This document shows, in pieces, positions 21,565 to 34,526 of a DNA stretch of 64,000 nt. The DNA lies in assembly GCA_015680685.1 (NCBI GenBank), contig MNCI01007975.1, positions 282,715-346,714 on the forward strand, in the 5' to 3' direction. The stretch is from Gnetum montanum (lineage: Eukaryota > Streptophyta > Gnetopsida > Gnetales > Gnetaceae). Positions within the stretch are counted from its first letter, which is position 1. The number at the start of each line of letters is the position of its first letter. The notes below the pieces were generated by a model. The model did not search any database, was not told the origin of the DNA, and worked only from the letters and a program-made list of their open reading frames with translations. The position numbers and the translations under genes are program-made.

Positions 21565-24500
21565 TTATCTTGACCAGGCCACTGAATCAATTTCATCTCG
21601 TGCAGACTTGTACAATGCAAGCCTCTTTGCACACGCCTCTCTGCGCTCCATCAACTGCGGATCTTCGTCAAGCAAACTTAAAAGCTGTTTACTCTGCAAG
21701 ATACTCCACAAATTAGACATCACTATGTCGATAACCCTAAATGCAAGGTAGCATAGACGTAAAGGCCTATATATTGCATATACCTCTTTTTTACCCAATT
21801 GACCATAAAAGTGATTCAACAAAGAACGCTTTGCTTCTCGAACTTGGCAATGTACAACTGCTTTTGGAATTGTGTTTTTCAGTGTGTCAGATACCATCTG
21901 TATGTAAGCCTGAACATTAGAAGCTGAAATAGCAAATAGGAGAGAATTAGTCACCGGATAACTCTTAACACAAAAGTATCATACATAAGAGAACAAAAAC
22001 AAATTTTCTCCAAATAGTCTTCTCATACCAATTCGTCTTAAATGAGCTTCTGTATAACGATCTATGGTTGGTGCTGCAGAGTTGGGACCTTTCTCAACCT
22101 CTTGAGGAAGCCTTCGAAAAAATTCAACCGTCAAATAACTTGCCTCCATGTCTACTAATCGTTGAACAGTCTTACGGCCATCTTCACAAAATCTTTCTAA
22201 TGAGTCCAAAGCAGCAGCACCTATCTCTGATTGAAGAGTTGGAAAGCGCTTCAATTCCTATTGGGATTAAACATAAAAAACACATTATTGAGCGAGGTTA
22301 TTGGTATTCAGATCCTTAGATTCAGGCATATAATATTTCATACAGCAGACTTACCTGGGTTTCATTCAGTGATTTTCTAACCAGCTCTTTCAATATACTG
22401 TGTACCTGAAACAAATCATTTTTTATCCCGAATTGATCATTAATTTCAATTAATAAGAAAATTGTGAGAACGTAGCATTATAGTCACTTACCATATTAAC
22501 TGATGCTTCAGCAGGACCCTTGAAATAACCAAGAGAGCCTTCTATTAGTCTTCTATACCCTTGTTCTGGAGCTATCAAATGAGGTTGGTATCCATCAGCC
22601 TCACAGACTACTTTTCGTACATTCTGCAGAGAAAGGTGCCGATCCAGAGGCAATTTCTTTAGTGCTGCCGGAAGTTGGTTATCAAAAACAGTATATACCT
22701 TTTCACCTCCAGGTCGTCTGGACAGAATAAATATGCATGTTAACCACAAGAAGCAAGCTGGTGAATTGTTTAGCTAAGCAGACATTCCACATGAACATAA
22801 ATGTGATGTTACTTGATGCAATGCAAAGTTGCTGCTCAAACCACAACCAAAATGAACAAAAAGACAGATGATAGAACTTACCCACCATCAAGATGCTCCT
22901 TAAAAATGCGATCAAAAGCACGGCACATCTCAAGAATGGTATAGAGTTGTGCCTGTTAAGAACATAAAAAAAAAACAATTTTCTTTCAGCAACGTCTTCA
23001 AGAATCAAAATGTAATGACTAGCAAAGGATCAACAGCCTACCCCAGCATCACCAGCAATGGGCCTGCCAAGATGGTTCAGCTCAGATTCAAGTTCGTCTA
23101 TGGTTTTGTTGATAAGAGACAAAATACTTGGAATACGTGCCTTGATTGCATTTTCCAAATGCTGAACAACATAGTGCAATTCACAATCATTATTGTCAAG
23201 ATTCCTTTATCAAAAAGTACACAGTTAAGGAGAGAGAGATTTCACTCAACGCAATGAATCCCACCTTGGACAGTAGCTTAGCTAAATACTCTGAACCCAT
23301 TCTGCTTGCCAAATGTCCATAGTCAGGACTGGTTGCAAAATATTCACGTTCTCTACGCCGTGCAGCAATCATGTCCACACTTTTATTAATGTCAGCTTGT
23401 GATCGATTAACAACACCAACCCATGGATGTTGTAAACGATATGCTCTTCCTTCAAGAACCTTCGAAAAACAAATTGCATCATTACACCCTCAAAAATATA
23501 TCTTGACTGAAAGACAATACCAAATAAAGAACCCAGAAGTTTGTTGACAAACACTAAGGCAAAATTGTTCTAATGAGAAAAGTCAGAGTTCATCAGAGTT
23601 TATTTCACTAATTTGCACACAGAGAGGACATGAGTTGGGATAAAGCTTAGATGATGATGACAACAACGACACAGGGAGGACAGGTCCAGTGAGACAACGC
23701 ATCCTTGGCTTGAAGCTTGTTCGAGAATGATAACGATCTGTGCCTTTTTAATATCTCTGATGTACATGTTGTATAAGTGAAAGCTTGAATTAAGAGAAAT
23801 AAGAGACCATTTTCTTCATCCTAAATGTCCCACGTACGCTATCTAAATGATTGAGAAATAACTAGATATATATCATGTAATGTTAAATAAATATAATCAG
23901 TTAACCGTTAACTAGGATTCAATAACTTTGAATGAGCAACCAGACTGTTTTAGCCGTCATCCCCATTAGCTTTTGTATATTCTGATGCACAAAACAAGGA
24001 GCATGAAGCAGGTTTCATAAACACTGCTTATCTAACAATCTGTGTTTGTAACAAAAACCTTGGACAAGATATTCAAGCACACGATGGCATGAAGATCTCC
24101 TAGGGAAACATTCAACAGAAACTTTCTCAAAGTTCAAGTATATGCAGTTATATAAACCAATCTCCACTACAATTATGTTCTTTATATTTCAGAGATAAAC
24201 CCATATTTCCACTCTTATTAAGCACATTAATCTATATAAAACTCATAATTCTAGCAATAATGCAAAATGTTTAATGCTTGATGAAGCTTACATCTAAAGC
24301 ATTTGTTCCCTTGTCCATCAAGTCAAGCTTTGTAAGAACCCCAAAAGTTCTTTCGCCTGTACTTAGACACACAGGATATCAATAAAAATATAAAAGTAAT
24401 CAAAATAATGCTTAATAAGAAAGCTTTTTAATAGCAAACCATATGATATGATTGTAACAAAGTTCTTGGCAATTCTTTACTAAAATACTGTTATATATGT

Positions 24501-27500
24501 AAAGCCCAATCTTGAAAGAGCTCTTATGTTATTTAATTGTTTTTAAAATGTGTTTTTAATGATGTAATGGTTGTTATGCTACCGTCGGCAATTTATCTAG
24601 GAAATAAATCAATAAAGAACGACACTTTTTAGATACTTCTATGGGAGTTAAAAATTCTTGGAGAAAGAATGCCTCTGAATCGTTCTATGGAGATCCTTTT
24701 AAAAGGAAATCTTCCAGATGTTTCTAGGTACCCTAAAGAATCAATAATATATAATTAAGGTTTGAGCATAACTTGGCCTATATAAAGGCCAGAACTATTG
24801 CTTACTGTAAGTGACCATATAAGTTGCTTAATTGAGAAATAAAATATTGGCTCCTCCCATGGTTGTTTCCCTCAATGCTGGAGAGTTTTACCATGTAAAT
24901 TGTATGCCCATCATGTTTGTTATTTTTACATCAAATATTGTTTTTGACTGCATGCTTCACTGCATTTTTTCTTGAACATTCTGCTTTTGGTAATCTACCA
25001 ACCCTCCCAGGACCCCCCCAGGACCCCACTTGACAGGATGAACATTGAGGCTCCAGGTGATGATCCTTTCATTCTACTTTGTCTTGTCAATTCACTTTGC
25101 TATCATTCTAACAACAAACATGACATAATATAACAAGTATATCAAGGAATTGAAGCAGCACCTACATAAAATCATAGTTAATAGTCGTAGCAGTAAAGAT
25201 GAATTTGACATATAGTATGAAACTAAATATACTCACAGTAGGATAAACTTCACATAACGACAGTGAGAGTTTTCAAAGAAATTCTTAGACATAAGAGATA
25301 AAGACAATCGTTTTCTCTTACCATTTTAGTATAAAGTCAGGCTAATAATGTCAACAATAAAATCTACAGAAGTTAGAAGAGAATAAAAATACCTGTAGGA
25401 TCAACTTCCCGTGATAATTTAATGGCATCAGATGTTGCAATATCTTGATTTGCAGGAGATATCGCTAGTATTATACAGTTAGGCTGCAGAGAAAACCCAA
25501 AACTAATATGACCACGTGCTAGAAATTGTACTAAAAGTGACTTCCCAATAAATTTAAAATCGTAAAGTTTTATGTATAACAAAAGGTTAACTGCTTAGCT
25601 TAGCACATCAATGAAAAATGGTAGCTACACTCAACAATAAAGATTAATCAAATAGAAGCAACGATAATTTAACAAAACAGAAAGCAAGGAAAAGCAAGAA
25701 AACAATACCGATCATTTCTAGGTTGGTATCTCTAATTTAACAAAGAAAAATTGCACTTATTTTAACCAAGTTAAAATCTTGAATGTGCTCAAAGATTAGA
25801 CAAGACAGGTTAAAATTAATATTATAAATAAAGGCATACCCATTTTAGAAACTTCACTTCATATAAGCATTCTCAAATAAACGAAATTCTTTGCCCAACA
25901 AATGTTTGGCACTGGATAAAAGTTATTCTTTAGTATGTTTATTATGAACATGTAAAGACCATGCAAACCTATGTAACTATTGCCCAGATTTCAGTTTCAA
26001 CCATTATCTCTTACACAATGCCTGTATAACCTGGTGAGATACGGACTGCAACTCTTTACTAAATTGCTGCACGTCATTTGATTCCTCATCAAAGAATCCT
26101 CTTCCAGCAGTATACTCGAAACCAGATTTTTAGACGTTTCTGCTGGTTATTGGTCCATGCTTCTTCCCCAAGTTCATCACTGCATTTCTTTCCTTCAGTG
26201 AATGTTTGGGCTTGGTATCCTAAACCTTAAATTTGGACTCTTTCTTTGACAGTCTCCATGGCCTGTTTTCCCGACATGTGATATGCTTATGGAACCCCAT
26301 CTTTGGGATTTTTTCTCATTCAGAGTTGTTTTTGTCATCACTGTTGAGATGCTTCTTTACAATTAAGTTTTGACTAAACAATGTGATGTATTCCTGCAAC
26401 TTAAAGCTCTTTTATGTGACTTCCTGAACCACTAGAATTGTCAAAATCAAAAGAATAGAAATTCAAACTGGATCCAAAGAAACATCTGTAAAATATTGCT
26501 TCAGAATCATCTTAAGCACAATTTTAGCCTACTCTAAGTAACTATACTAGAAAGACATAAGTGAATTATGTATCTTATGTTAGCATTTTGCTGCAACTCT
26601 TCCAGAGCATTGGCAAGTTTGAAATAAAGTATCAAAGCCTCTAAGTTTTTTCTTCCAGATAAGTAGATTTCTTTTACGTTTATTTTATGGTCTAATGACC
26701 TGTTTACAAGGATCTTATCTGTCCAGTTCCCAGGCATTGTATTTAGTTTTCTGAGCTTATAATCAGAGGTTTTTACATTTTGCTAAAATCCAGAGTCTAT
26801 TCTAAACAAACGTTTTCAAACAAACAAAATTTCAGTGGTGTTGGAACCCGAAACAGGGATAATGATTTTGTTACTGCAGCAGTAGCCAGTTATAAGGACA
26901 TGAAAGAACACCTGTTCAACATAACTTCGAACCATATCTTCAATATCAGCAACAATGCTTTCTGGTTGTCCCTCTGCAAAAAAATGAAATCAACAACTTA
27001 AAAAGCTATCAAGGTGTGATAAGGGCAAAGAGATGCAGATATCATGTGAGTCTTTCCCCCTGTATTTAACATCAACTCACCAACCGCAACCTTTGTCAGA
27101 CCAGGCAAATCTATCAGTGTCAGATTTACAACTGTTCCATTTGGCAACAAAGAAAACCAGTTAATTTTTTGAAAAAAATGACAAAGTTATTGATTTTCCA
27201 TAGTACATTTACAATTGTTCCATTTGGCAACAAAGCAATTTTCGGTAGTTGAATTTATTTGAAAAATTAAGACATACGTAACAATTATATGAAAATTAAA
27301 TAATACTAAAGAGAATAAATGTACATTTCATATTTAAAAAAAAAAACAACAGATTATAGTATAGTAACTATAGTACTGTAGTACACATCTACAAGAACAA
27401 GGGAGACATCCAAAACTATAGTAACTATAAAAGAATCAGGCTTATGAGTCACAACATGGACTTATGGGAAACAGTTATAGAACAATGTTTAAGGCAAGAA

Positions 27501-30398
27501 TCAACTCTTTATAAGAATCAGCTTGTTTTTATGCCTAGAAGATCAACTATAAAAGCTATCTTCTTGCTAAAACCGTTGATGGAAAATTTCAAGTATAAAA
27601 AGAGGAATCTGCATATGTTATGCTTTGACTTGGAGATCTGATAGAGTTAACCAAGAGATTATTTGGTCAGGTGTTAAAGAGAAAGCATATTCCTTCTCAG
27701 TGCACTAGATTAGCTATATATTCATTATATATATCTATATTTTGGATGAGAGGATCTTTTCACTCTATGAAAAATTAATTTTTTCCAAGAACAGAAAGCT
27801 CCCCCTTGACATTATTACCAAAAAATTATTTACCATGACAGGGAAGTTTCCCCTTAGCGTTATGACCCAAAAAATTTATTTATCATGACAAAGGACTTTT
27901 TCAGGGAGCTGGCGGTTGACCTCTTGGGCAAAATAAAGAATATCCAAGACATGTATGATGGAGCAACAACTCCAGCTCGCATAGTCTATTGAGAGACTAC
28001 AAATTTTCATATGAAGGTAAGGCTAAAGAGAGGATCTGCTCCAAGCCCTTATTTGTAGTCAATATTATGGAAGTGCTTACTAAAGGAATTCAAGATTATA
28101 TCCCTTGGTGTATGCTCTTTGCTGATAATACTGTGTTGGTTGATCAATTTAAGGAAGTCCTAACTGTGAAAATGAAGATTTGGAGAAACACCCTAGAATC
28201 AAAAGGGTTGAGGCTTGATCAAAGTAAAACTGAATACATGAAATGAATTTTTAACAAAAAAGCAAGTACTGAAGACCTAAAAATTAGAAATCCAAACCAA
28301 GAAGTTAGTCAATATAAGCAATTCAAATATGTGAGCTTGGTAACACGTAAGTCTGACAATTTGCAGGTAACAGACTCAAGATCTGCGTGTGGCACCAGCT
28401 ACCTGATTTTTGTGATGTTTCTGATTGTCCAAAGAAAGGGACATAATTCTCATACACGTGGGATGGATCATCAATAAAAGAATGATTCTAAAGCATTATT
28501 GTGATGCCTAACTACACTTGCAAAATCATGTCAACACCTTCATTATAAGCCGAAAAAAATTGGAAATTTTAAGCAAAGTACAAAAGATTAATGAAAAGAG
28601 TTTAATAACATAGCCAATCAAACAGCGGGTTGCAGGTTCCATTCCAGTCAAACCCATATTTCTCTATCTTGCAAACAATAGCAGTTATAGAGTTGACATC
28701 CAAACTATCGAGAAACAATACTGTAGTATTATACAAAAATTATCAAGGAATTATCAACCAATAATTAGACAGAAATTGATGAGAACTAACTAGATCCCAT
28801 TTCAAATTTCAAAATAAGCTAAAAATTAGAATTTTCACCATGCTATTTTTGCCTACTTTGCATTTGCTGATGTCCGTACATTGGGTTTTCATGACAACTT
28901 CTTACATCTTAATCAGGAATTTATTTAGAACCAGCAACAATGATGAATTTTTGCTATTTGTGTCAGCTGTCAAGTGCAATTGGTGATTTTTCATGACCAG
29001 ATTTCTACATTAATTTCCGGGATAATGATCAGACATCCCCCATATAATATATGTTTGTCGTTAGATGTCCTATTTTTATTTTTTTAAAACAAGTAGAAAA
29101 GAAATTATATTAATAAAATAAGATCTCAGGCACAATTTTATTTCTGAATTTGTAAGCTATGCATTAAACACACCATGCCCTTGCATATTAGTAAGAAAGT
29201 GCTGATACATGGTTGGCTATTTTGAACATAAGACTCGTAAATGCTTCAAACAAGATCACCGACTACTGACTTATCTCAATTTGCGATGCATACCATTAAA
29301 AGTCGCAGGCAATCATTCATATTGTGCACTAACATGTAATTAGAATTTTGTACACACCAAGGTCAGCATGAACATGAAAATTAAAATTTTTTCATTAAAA
29401 AACATGCAAATTCAAAAGTGAACATGAACAAGAACTACAAACAAATATTCCCTGTTTCTCTTTCAGTGTAAGATAAATCTAAAGTGAATAATGACAATAA
29501 ACGTACCATTTGGAGAATATATACTAAGCTGAATTGGTACAGGAGAAATCATTTTAGTACGCCCCGTCATTCTATCAGTTTCTTCTTGAATCTCCTGCCG
29601 CACCCTACCTGTAGTACACAAGTATGAGCAAAATAATAGTGCTAAACATCTAGACCATGAAAAAAGTACACTGTGAGGTGCAACATAGGAAAATATAAGT
29701 AACATGACTAACAAAAAATACAAAGAATCCGACTCATTTTGGATTATATATTATCATGAAAACAACGGTAAAAATGGAAAGAACGCATTTTAACGTACAC
29801 AAAGCACCAAAGGCATTCTGGTGAGCACAACTTTAGTCTAAGCAATGATAATTTTAGAATCCTGGTCTCTTTTTAACTAAAGTTAGAATTTAAGGAGACC
29901 GATCTGTACCAAAATCTGTGTATTTTTTGTCCGGGCGGTGCAAGAACTCTGCATACTCGGGTGTTCCACTCTCGGTCTTGTGCAGCTGAAGCACTAAGGG
30001 TCTCCTGGTGACGATCCCTGTATTAGACACCAAATCAGCAGAACCAAACAGAATTACGACCTACGCCCAGTTACAATTTTCAAAACTATGCAAACCTGAG
30101 CCACGCGGCAAGAAATCCCTTCCAACAATGCTTTCGAGAACCGAAGATTTTCCCGAGCTCTGTTTGCAACAAAGATTCAAAACTGGCAGTTGCTAAAGAA
30201 CTAGGGCAAAGGCGGGTAAAGCAAAATAACAGAGATGTGAACCAAATAAAATCTGACCTGGCCCCCAACCACAGCAACAGAGGGAAGTGATTCCCAGAGA
30301 GTAGGAAGAGCGCTACCTCCAGCGCCATGGTCACCGAGAACAGTGCAAGCCCTCTGTATTCTGTTTACCAGGCCAATTAGATTCTCCATGGTTGCCAT
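21565..30398 (-). CDS. DRP1: Dynamin-related protein, DRP1 class (phragmoplastin-like GTPase)
   Basis: Sixteen GT-AG exons join in frame to 614 residues: 30258-30398, 30096-30159, 29910-30017, 29507-29608, 27081-27131, 26912-26973, 25393-25483, 24292-24356, 23265-23459, 23042-23161, 22882-22952, 22492-22717, 22355-22405, 22029-22257, 21784-21923, 21565-21693. GTPase motifs: GGQSSGKS (45-52), Thr72, DLPG (146-149), TKLD (215-218), VNRSQ (245-249). The middle domain follows and a GED-like C-terminus (about 520-614) ends [10 protein letters not shown]. No PH or proline-rich domain, as expected for plant DRP1. Family members polymerise on membranes in cell-plate formation and clathrin-mediated endocytosis. 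Wording such as [17 protein letters not shown] and [11 protein letters not shown] is closer to the DRP1C/D/E subgroup than to DRP1A. An in-frame ATG 16 codons upstream (30446) would add a tail that family members lack. Every motif is intact and no break was found. Confidence 0.96.
23600..23660 (+). mobile_element. LINE 3' tail in DRP1 intron 8
   Basis: gagttgggataaagcttagatgatgatgac resembles the GAT-tailed LINE ends at 16430 and 20210. Short and low certainty. Confidence 0.3.
26040..26340 (-). pseudogene. Possible captured coding fragment in DRP1 intron 6
   Basis: On the minus strand 42 open codons read [20 protein letters not shown] and end at a stop. They are preceded, after a frame change, by a coding-like stretch ([17 protein letters not shown]). 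Codon composition looks protein-like and unlike the AT-rich intron around it. I do not recognise the family; it could be a retrocopied or transposon-carried gene fragment. Confidence 0.35.
27207..27235 (-). repeat. Duplicated, disabled splice acceptor in DRP1 intron 4
   Basis: 29 bp match 27124-27152, which spans the intron 4 acceptor and start of exon 5, with one mismatch: the acceptor AG is AA on the coding strand. It lies ~83 bp upstream of the real acceptor in the transcript. Confidence 0.85.
27430..28350 (+). mobile_element. LINE reverse transcriptase remnant, antisense in DRP1 intron 4
   Basis: Two coding-like parts: 27444-27641 ([43 protein letters not shown]) and 27989-28246 ([37 protein letters not shown]), continuing to FKYV near 28330. 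These are the fingers-palm motifs of a plant non-LTR reverse transcriptase. The catalytic FADD box reads FADN. The middle (27650-27980) is scrambled by stops and a duplicated attatttaccatgaca-type unit. Confidence 0.8.
28351..29506. other. DRP1 intron 4 sequence, no feature recognised
   Basis: AT-rich intron. About 29090-29130 (aacaagtagaaaagaaatta ... aataagatct) resembles 17418-17455 in the rhomboid-like gene, so both are traces of one dispersed repeat. tgcaggttccattccag near 28633 is a poor B-box match. Confidence 0.4.
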
Positions 30399-30446
30399 GG
30401 CGGCCCTTTCAGATCTTTGCACCGGCACTGGTTTCAACTTCTTCAA
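30393..30446 (-). promoter_or_regulatory. DRP1 translation start context
   Basis: The chosen ATG (30396-30398) lies in gccgccATGG, a near-ideal initiation context, and matches the usual DRP1 N-terminus. The upstream in-frame ATG at 30444-30446 has a weak context (tttgaagaagttgaaacc region) and would add 16 residues. Confidence 0.6.
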
Positions 30447-30985
30447 AGCTAAGCAACGATTTAGAGAATAGCTGTGCTGGCTGCAGAATCCGAAATCTGG
30501 AGATAGAGAGAGGGTCCAACAGTCCCTCTACTTTGAGTTTAAAAAGTAAGCCTTTGATGGGGCAGGACAGCAACATAACGTAGCCGACAGCGATTTTATG
30601 ATTTTTGGCAGCAAAGTTTCTGGCTCTCTGTTACATGCAGCAGCAGCAGTGTTAGTAACAGTCAAGTCAAAAATTTAAAAGGAAAAGTTAAGCGCTTGGA
30701 CTTCACGTTTTTGCTTACCGTTAACCGCCTTCACGCCTCGCCTCCCCTCCAAGCAGGGTCCGCAGGGTGGGGTTTAAAAATACTTAAACTCCGGCGCCGC
30801 AATGGCAATGGTCAAGTTTTTGAATCAATTCAAAATAAAATTCATCTAGAATTCACACCTAGGGACGGAATTTACTGGACACGCAGTTGGACTTTTCGTT
30901 TCAAACCCCATACGATTTTTTTGACTATCTTGTAGGGTACCTGTTTTATTATTTTGATAATGGAATCTAGAAACTATAAATTATT
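30399..30985 (-). promoter_or_regulatory. DRP1 5' leader and promoter region
   Basis: Just upstream on the coding strand there is a CT-rich leader (accctctctctatctccag, about 30496-30516) and a TTTTTAAA box near 30538-30546 that could serve as TATA. GC content is higher than in the surrounding DNA up to about 30800. No specific operator-like site is recognised. The start site is not determined. Confidence 0.4.
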
Positions 30986-30989
30986 ATTA

Positions 30990-31690
30990 AGTCATAAAGG
31001 GTTTGTTGGATAGTTACAAAGTCTTAAGTTGAAAACGTCATTGATGTAATGTTTCATAGGGTCAATTTGAAAGAAAACAATCAGCAGATTAAAATTAATA
31101 TTATAATTCATTTGAATATGAGCTAAAGATGGGCAAAATAGAAAGATATGTTCTTTATCCTCTATGCATTGTTGGCATAGTCTACAAATATAACCTTTTC
31201 TCGGTAAATTGATCCAACCACCTATCTCAATAAAGAGATGATGAGAGCTAATTCTTGCTCTAGCAATTTGATTACTTAAATGAATAGGAATAGCTGAGAA
31301 TATATATTTTTGAGTATTAAATAACAAACCTCCCCTAATAGAAAGTAAATAAAAATGCTTTTTCCTTTATGTGTTCAGTGAAACTTTAGCCAAGACTTTT
31401 TCTTTTATAATCTTCCAGAAGAGCCTTTTCTTTAAAGGAAGATCCTCTATTATAATATTCCATGACAAAAGCCATAATTTTCCTTGATACAACTATCCAT
31501 TTTCTTGTGTAGCATTCATTATCTTTTTAGCATATTTGACTTCCTCCATGTGACTTAACTTATGAGTATATGCAATAAATTGACAAAGGGCTTCAACTTC
31601 AAGAGGAAGCAAATTTGCTTCTAAAACTAAGATATTAACCAAAAAATTCAATTGAAGTGTTTGAAGTTTTATCAATATCAAGTGCTTTTT
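30990..31690 (-). mobile_element. LINE 3' fragment, same family as 2085-2790
   Basis: Minus frames encode LVLEANLLPLEVEALCQFIA (31493-31681) and a zinc-ribbon-like tail LPRKGYICRLCQQCIEDKEH (30992-31327). It parallels the plus-strand fragment in rhomboid intron 1. Frames are broken. Confidence 0.65.
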
Positions 31691-31899
31691 TCAAAGTTCT
31701 TGTGGCTAAAATTCTTTTTGGCAATGAATGATCTGAAGATGGAAAATACTAATGTCTCTCACATTGTAAACACTATGAAGGATTTTAAAGCTTTTGTTTT
31801 ATCAGATAATTTATATGAATCTCTCTCAAAAGATATCATTTCTTGATATATATGTCTACAAATATTTGGATTTATTTACCTAAATAAGGTTTTTACACT

Positions 31900-32473
31900 T
31901 GTGACATCTTGTCCTCGGATGTTATGGCAAATGTCAAATATACAATATATTAGACATTATGCGTACGAAGAAAATATACCAAATGCGAAATATATGTGAT
32001 ATTTGACATTATGTATAAAGGAAATAATAGGGAAATCCATAAAGATAAAGAAAAGAATGCTTTATTGATATAGAATAGTGTATCCAAATCATGCTCTGAG
32101 TGTTCCTTGGAGTTTTCTTCCTTTGGCATCTATCCTGTAGAGGCAATCCAGGACTACCACCACAATTAGGCCTATAACCCAACCAAAAGAGATGGCCAAT
32201 GCACTTCTTGTCCTACTTCACCCGGCTTCCTGTGACTTGCCTGTAATGGCTCCACCACTCCATGTTGGCACCACCTTTAACCCTAGGTATAAATGCCCTA
32301 GGTCAAACCCCTAAAGGTCACCTTGACAGACATGTCCATTATTACAACATGCTCTTTCGAGTCTCAATTACAACTACCCTTTTTGGCTCTTGTTAAGATA
32401 ACAATAACACTTGTTATAAAAAGGCACCATCTTCATTAGGTAGCAACATCATTTGGAAATGGGGATGTGATAA
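31900..32473 (+). repeat. LTR-like dispersed repeat, copy 1 (~570 bp)
   Basis: Matches 39473-40034 over its full length, from tgtgacatc to ggggatgtgata. Ends are partly inverted (TGTGACATC / GATGTGATA), as in an LTR. No primer-binding site, polypurine tract or coding region adjoins it, so a solo LTR is the best reading. Confidence 0.6.
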
Positions 32474-34192
32474 TCTACGCCTCATAGGTTTCATTCGTCC
32501 TTGAACAAGTCCACATTCATTATCTCTTTCCAACTTCAATGTTTTTTTTTCATGATCCTGTGCTCCAATAATTTGATTTCTTCTTTGAACTTGAAGTTGT
32601 TTCTTGCTTATTCTACAAACAAAATATATGTGAAAAGAATATATGGAAAATTAAATATTACTTTATTAATACTTGCTTCATTTTCTAAGATAATGGCAAG
32701 AAGTGAATTAAGGATCTATCAATCACCAATCACCAATCCTTACTAATATCACACAAAGTACAACTCGAATTTGGTTTCCCAAGTGAAGGCATGGCAAATT
32801 CTTTTATTCCCAATTTTTATTATCTTAGATATTTTACTTATCTAGTTGAAATATAAATTAAACAATGAATAAAATAATAAGATCATCAATAAAAGTAAAG
32901 GGTGAAATACTTCATGATCTTAATCAACCTTGTGAAATGATGGAAATAATTGTAATTCTACCACAAGTGGTATGTAACGAACCACTTCTCCTTGACTTTT
33001 TGTGTTAATGATTGTAATAGTCTTTTGTGTGTTTGTGTGCATGTTTTGTTGACAAGTTGTGTGTGTGCTTTGGTGGAAAAGGCTAATTGGAATAGTAATA
33101 AATTTGTTGACCATATTTTTATATGTATTATGATTAAATTTTTAAATACTTTATGCATAAGAATATGATTTAAAATACATGCTGGGAATGTTTTAGAATA
33201 ATAATAATAAACTATATATGGGAAAACAAAATATTTTCTATTCTATTTCAACAGAGATNGATATATGGGAAAACAAAATATTTTCTATTCTATTTCAACA
33301 GAGATGCTAAGAAATAGAGGACAATTCTCTAAGGTGTGCCTCAAGAGCTAAAACAAGTATGTTGAGATGCAAATGAATGCTCATATTGAGGAACTTGACC
33401 TATGAATCAAGTTGGAGCAACCTGACCCATGAATCAGGGATAGTTTGTGCAAATACTGTAGCTTTATATTTTATTTTATCTAAATGTGATGCATTGCTCT
33501 TTTTAGTTCAAAATAGTAGAGTATAAGTACCCTCTCCATTACTGTAGAAAGGTCACGTGATGACCTTTCAATGATTGTAAGACGATGGGAAAATTCACAT
33601 TGTTGATGACCTAAAAAAGAAGGTACCTTATTTGATTATGTATCTTAAATTGCCCTTATCATGAATCTATTTGAAAACTCTTTCCTTGCATCTTATGATA
33701 ATTCTGAATGATAAAGAAATAGATATTATGTTGGAATGTTCAAGAGGAATTGAACTTGAGATCTAGCAAAATCTGAATTCTAAAATATCAAAAATTGTTG
33801 ATTTAGGNACAAGTCAGTTACAAGAAACCATTCATTATCCCTTATTCCACCTACAAATAGGAAGAGGAAAGGCAAAAAAAGGGGACACACACAAGGCAAA
33901 AGTAGCTTTGCAGAACACACATACACACAAAAAAAAAAAAAAGAGGAGGATACATCAACAAGGGGTGTGGCTGTGAAGGAAGAGAAGACTATCGCTGTTA
34001 CAAGAGATAGCAAAGAGAAGGAAAACAAGTGCGGCATAGCAATCCAATATTTGGATAATTCCTCTTAGTAAGCAAGATATCTAAGCAAGGAGGTAAAATG
34101 ATCCATCTTTGTTATGTTTGATAATGGCTAGCAAGGGTTGATTTTCTCAAAATTTTTTCTTCTTACTTATCTAACCACCTTCACAATGCTTG
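32474..34192. other. Spacer with no gene recognised
   Basis: AT-rich DNA. It includes a 45-bp duplication around the N at 33259, a lone N at 33808 and a purine-rich poly-A stretch near 33930. Short frames here show no domain. Confidence 0.5.
33214..33305 (+). repeat. 45-bp duplication across N at 33259
   Basis: atatatgggaaaacaaaata ... caacagagat occurs identically before and after the single N. An unresolved read overlap at a gap join is likely. Confidence 0.7.
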
Positions 34193-34526
34193 TATGAAAA
34201 TATCAAGATTGTTGTTGTGAGCTTAGACTTATTTTTTTGGATCTCTCTGCCTGTCCTTTGCACTCTCATACCTAAATGACTTGGATGAGAGTTGTTTCTG
34301 TAATGATTCAGAAACACCCATAATGATTTGGGGCATTTTTGGCAAAGGATTGCCAACTTGTATGAACATATCAAGATTGTTGTTGTAAGCTTAGACTTAT
34401 TTTTTTGGATCTCTTTGCCCGTCCTCTGCACTCTCATACCTAAATGGCTTGGATGAGAGTTGTTTCTGTAATGATTCAAAAACACCCATAATGATTTGAG
34501 GCATTTTTGGTAAAGGATTGCCAACA
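34193..34526 (-). repeat. 168-bp tandem duplication with open frame
   Basis: Two units (34193-34360, 34361-34526) differ by only a few bases. 168 is a multiple of three, so the minus strand stays open across both (repeated SLWVFLNHYRNNSHPSHLG). No domain is recognised, and the openness may be incidental. Confidence 0.8.

Noticed and set aside
28617-28670. tRNA gene or SINE from tgcaggttccattccag
   Set aside because: No A box at a suitable distance and no cloverleaf.
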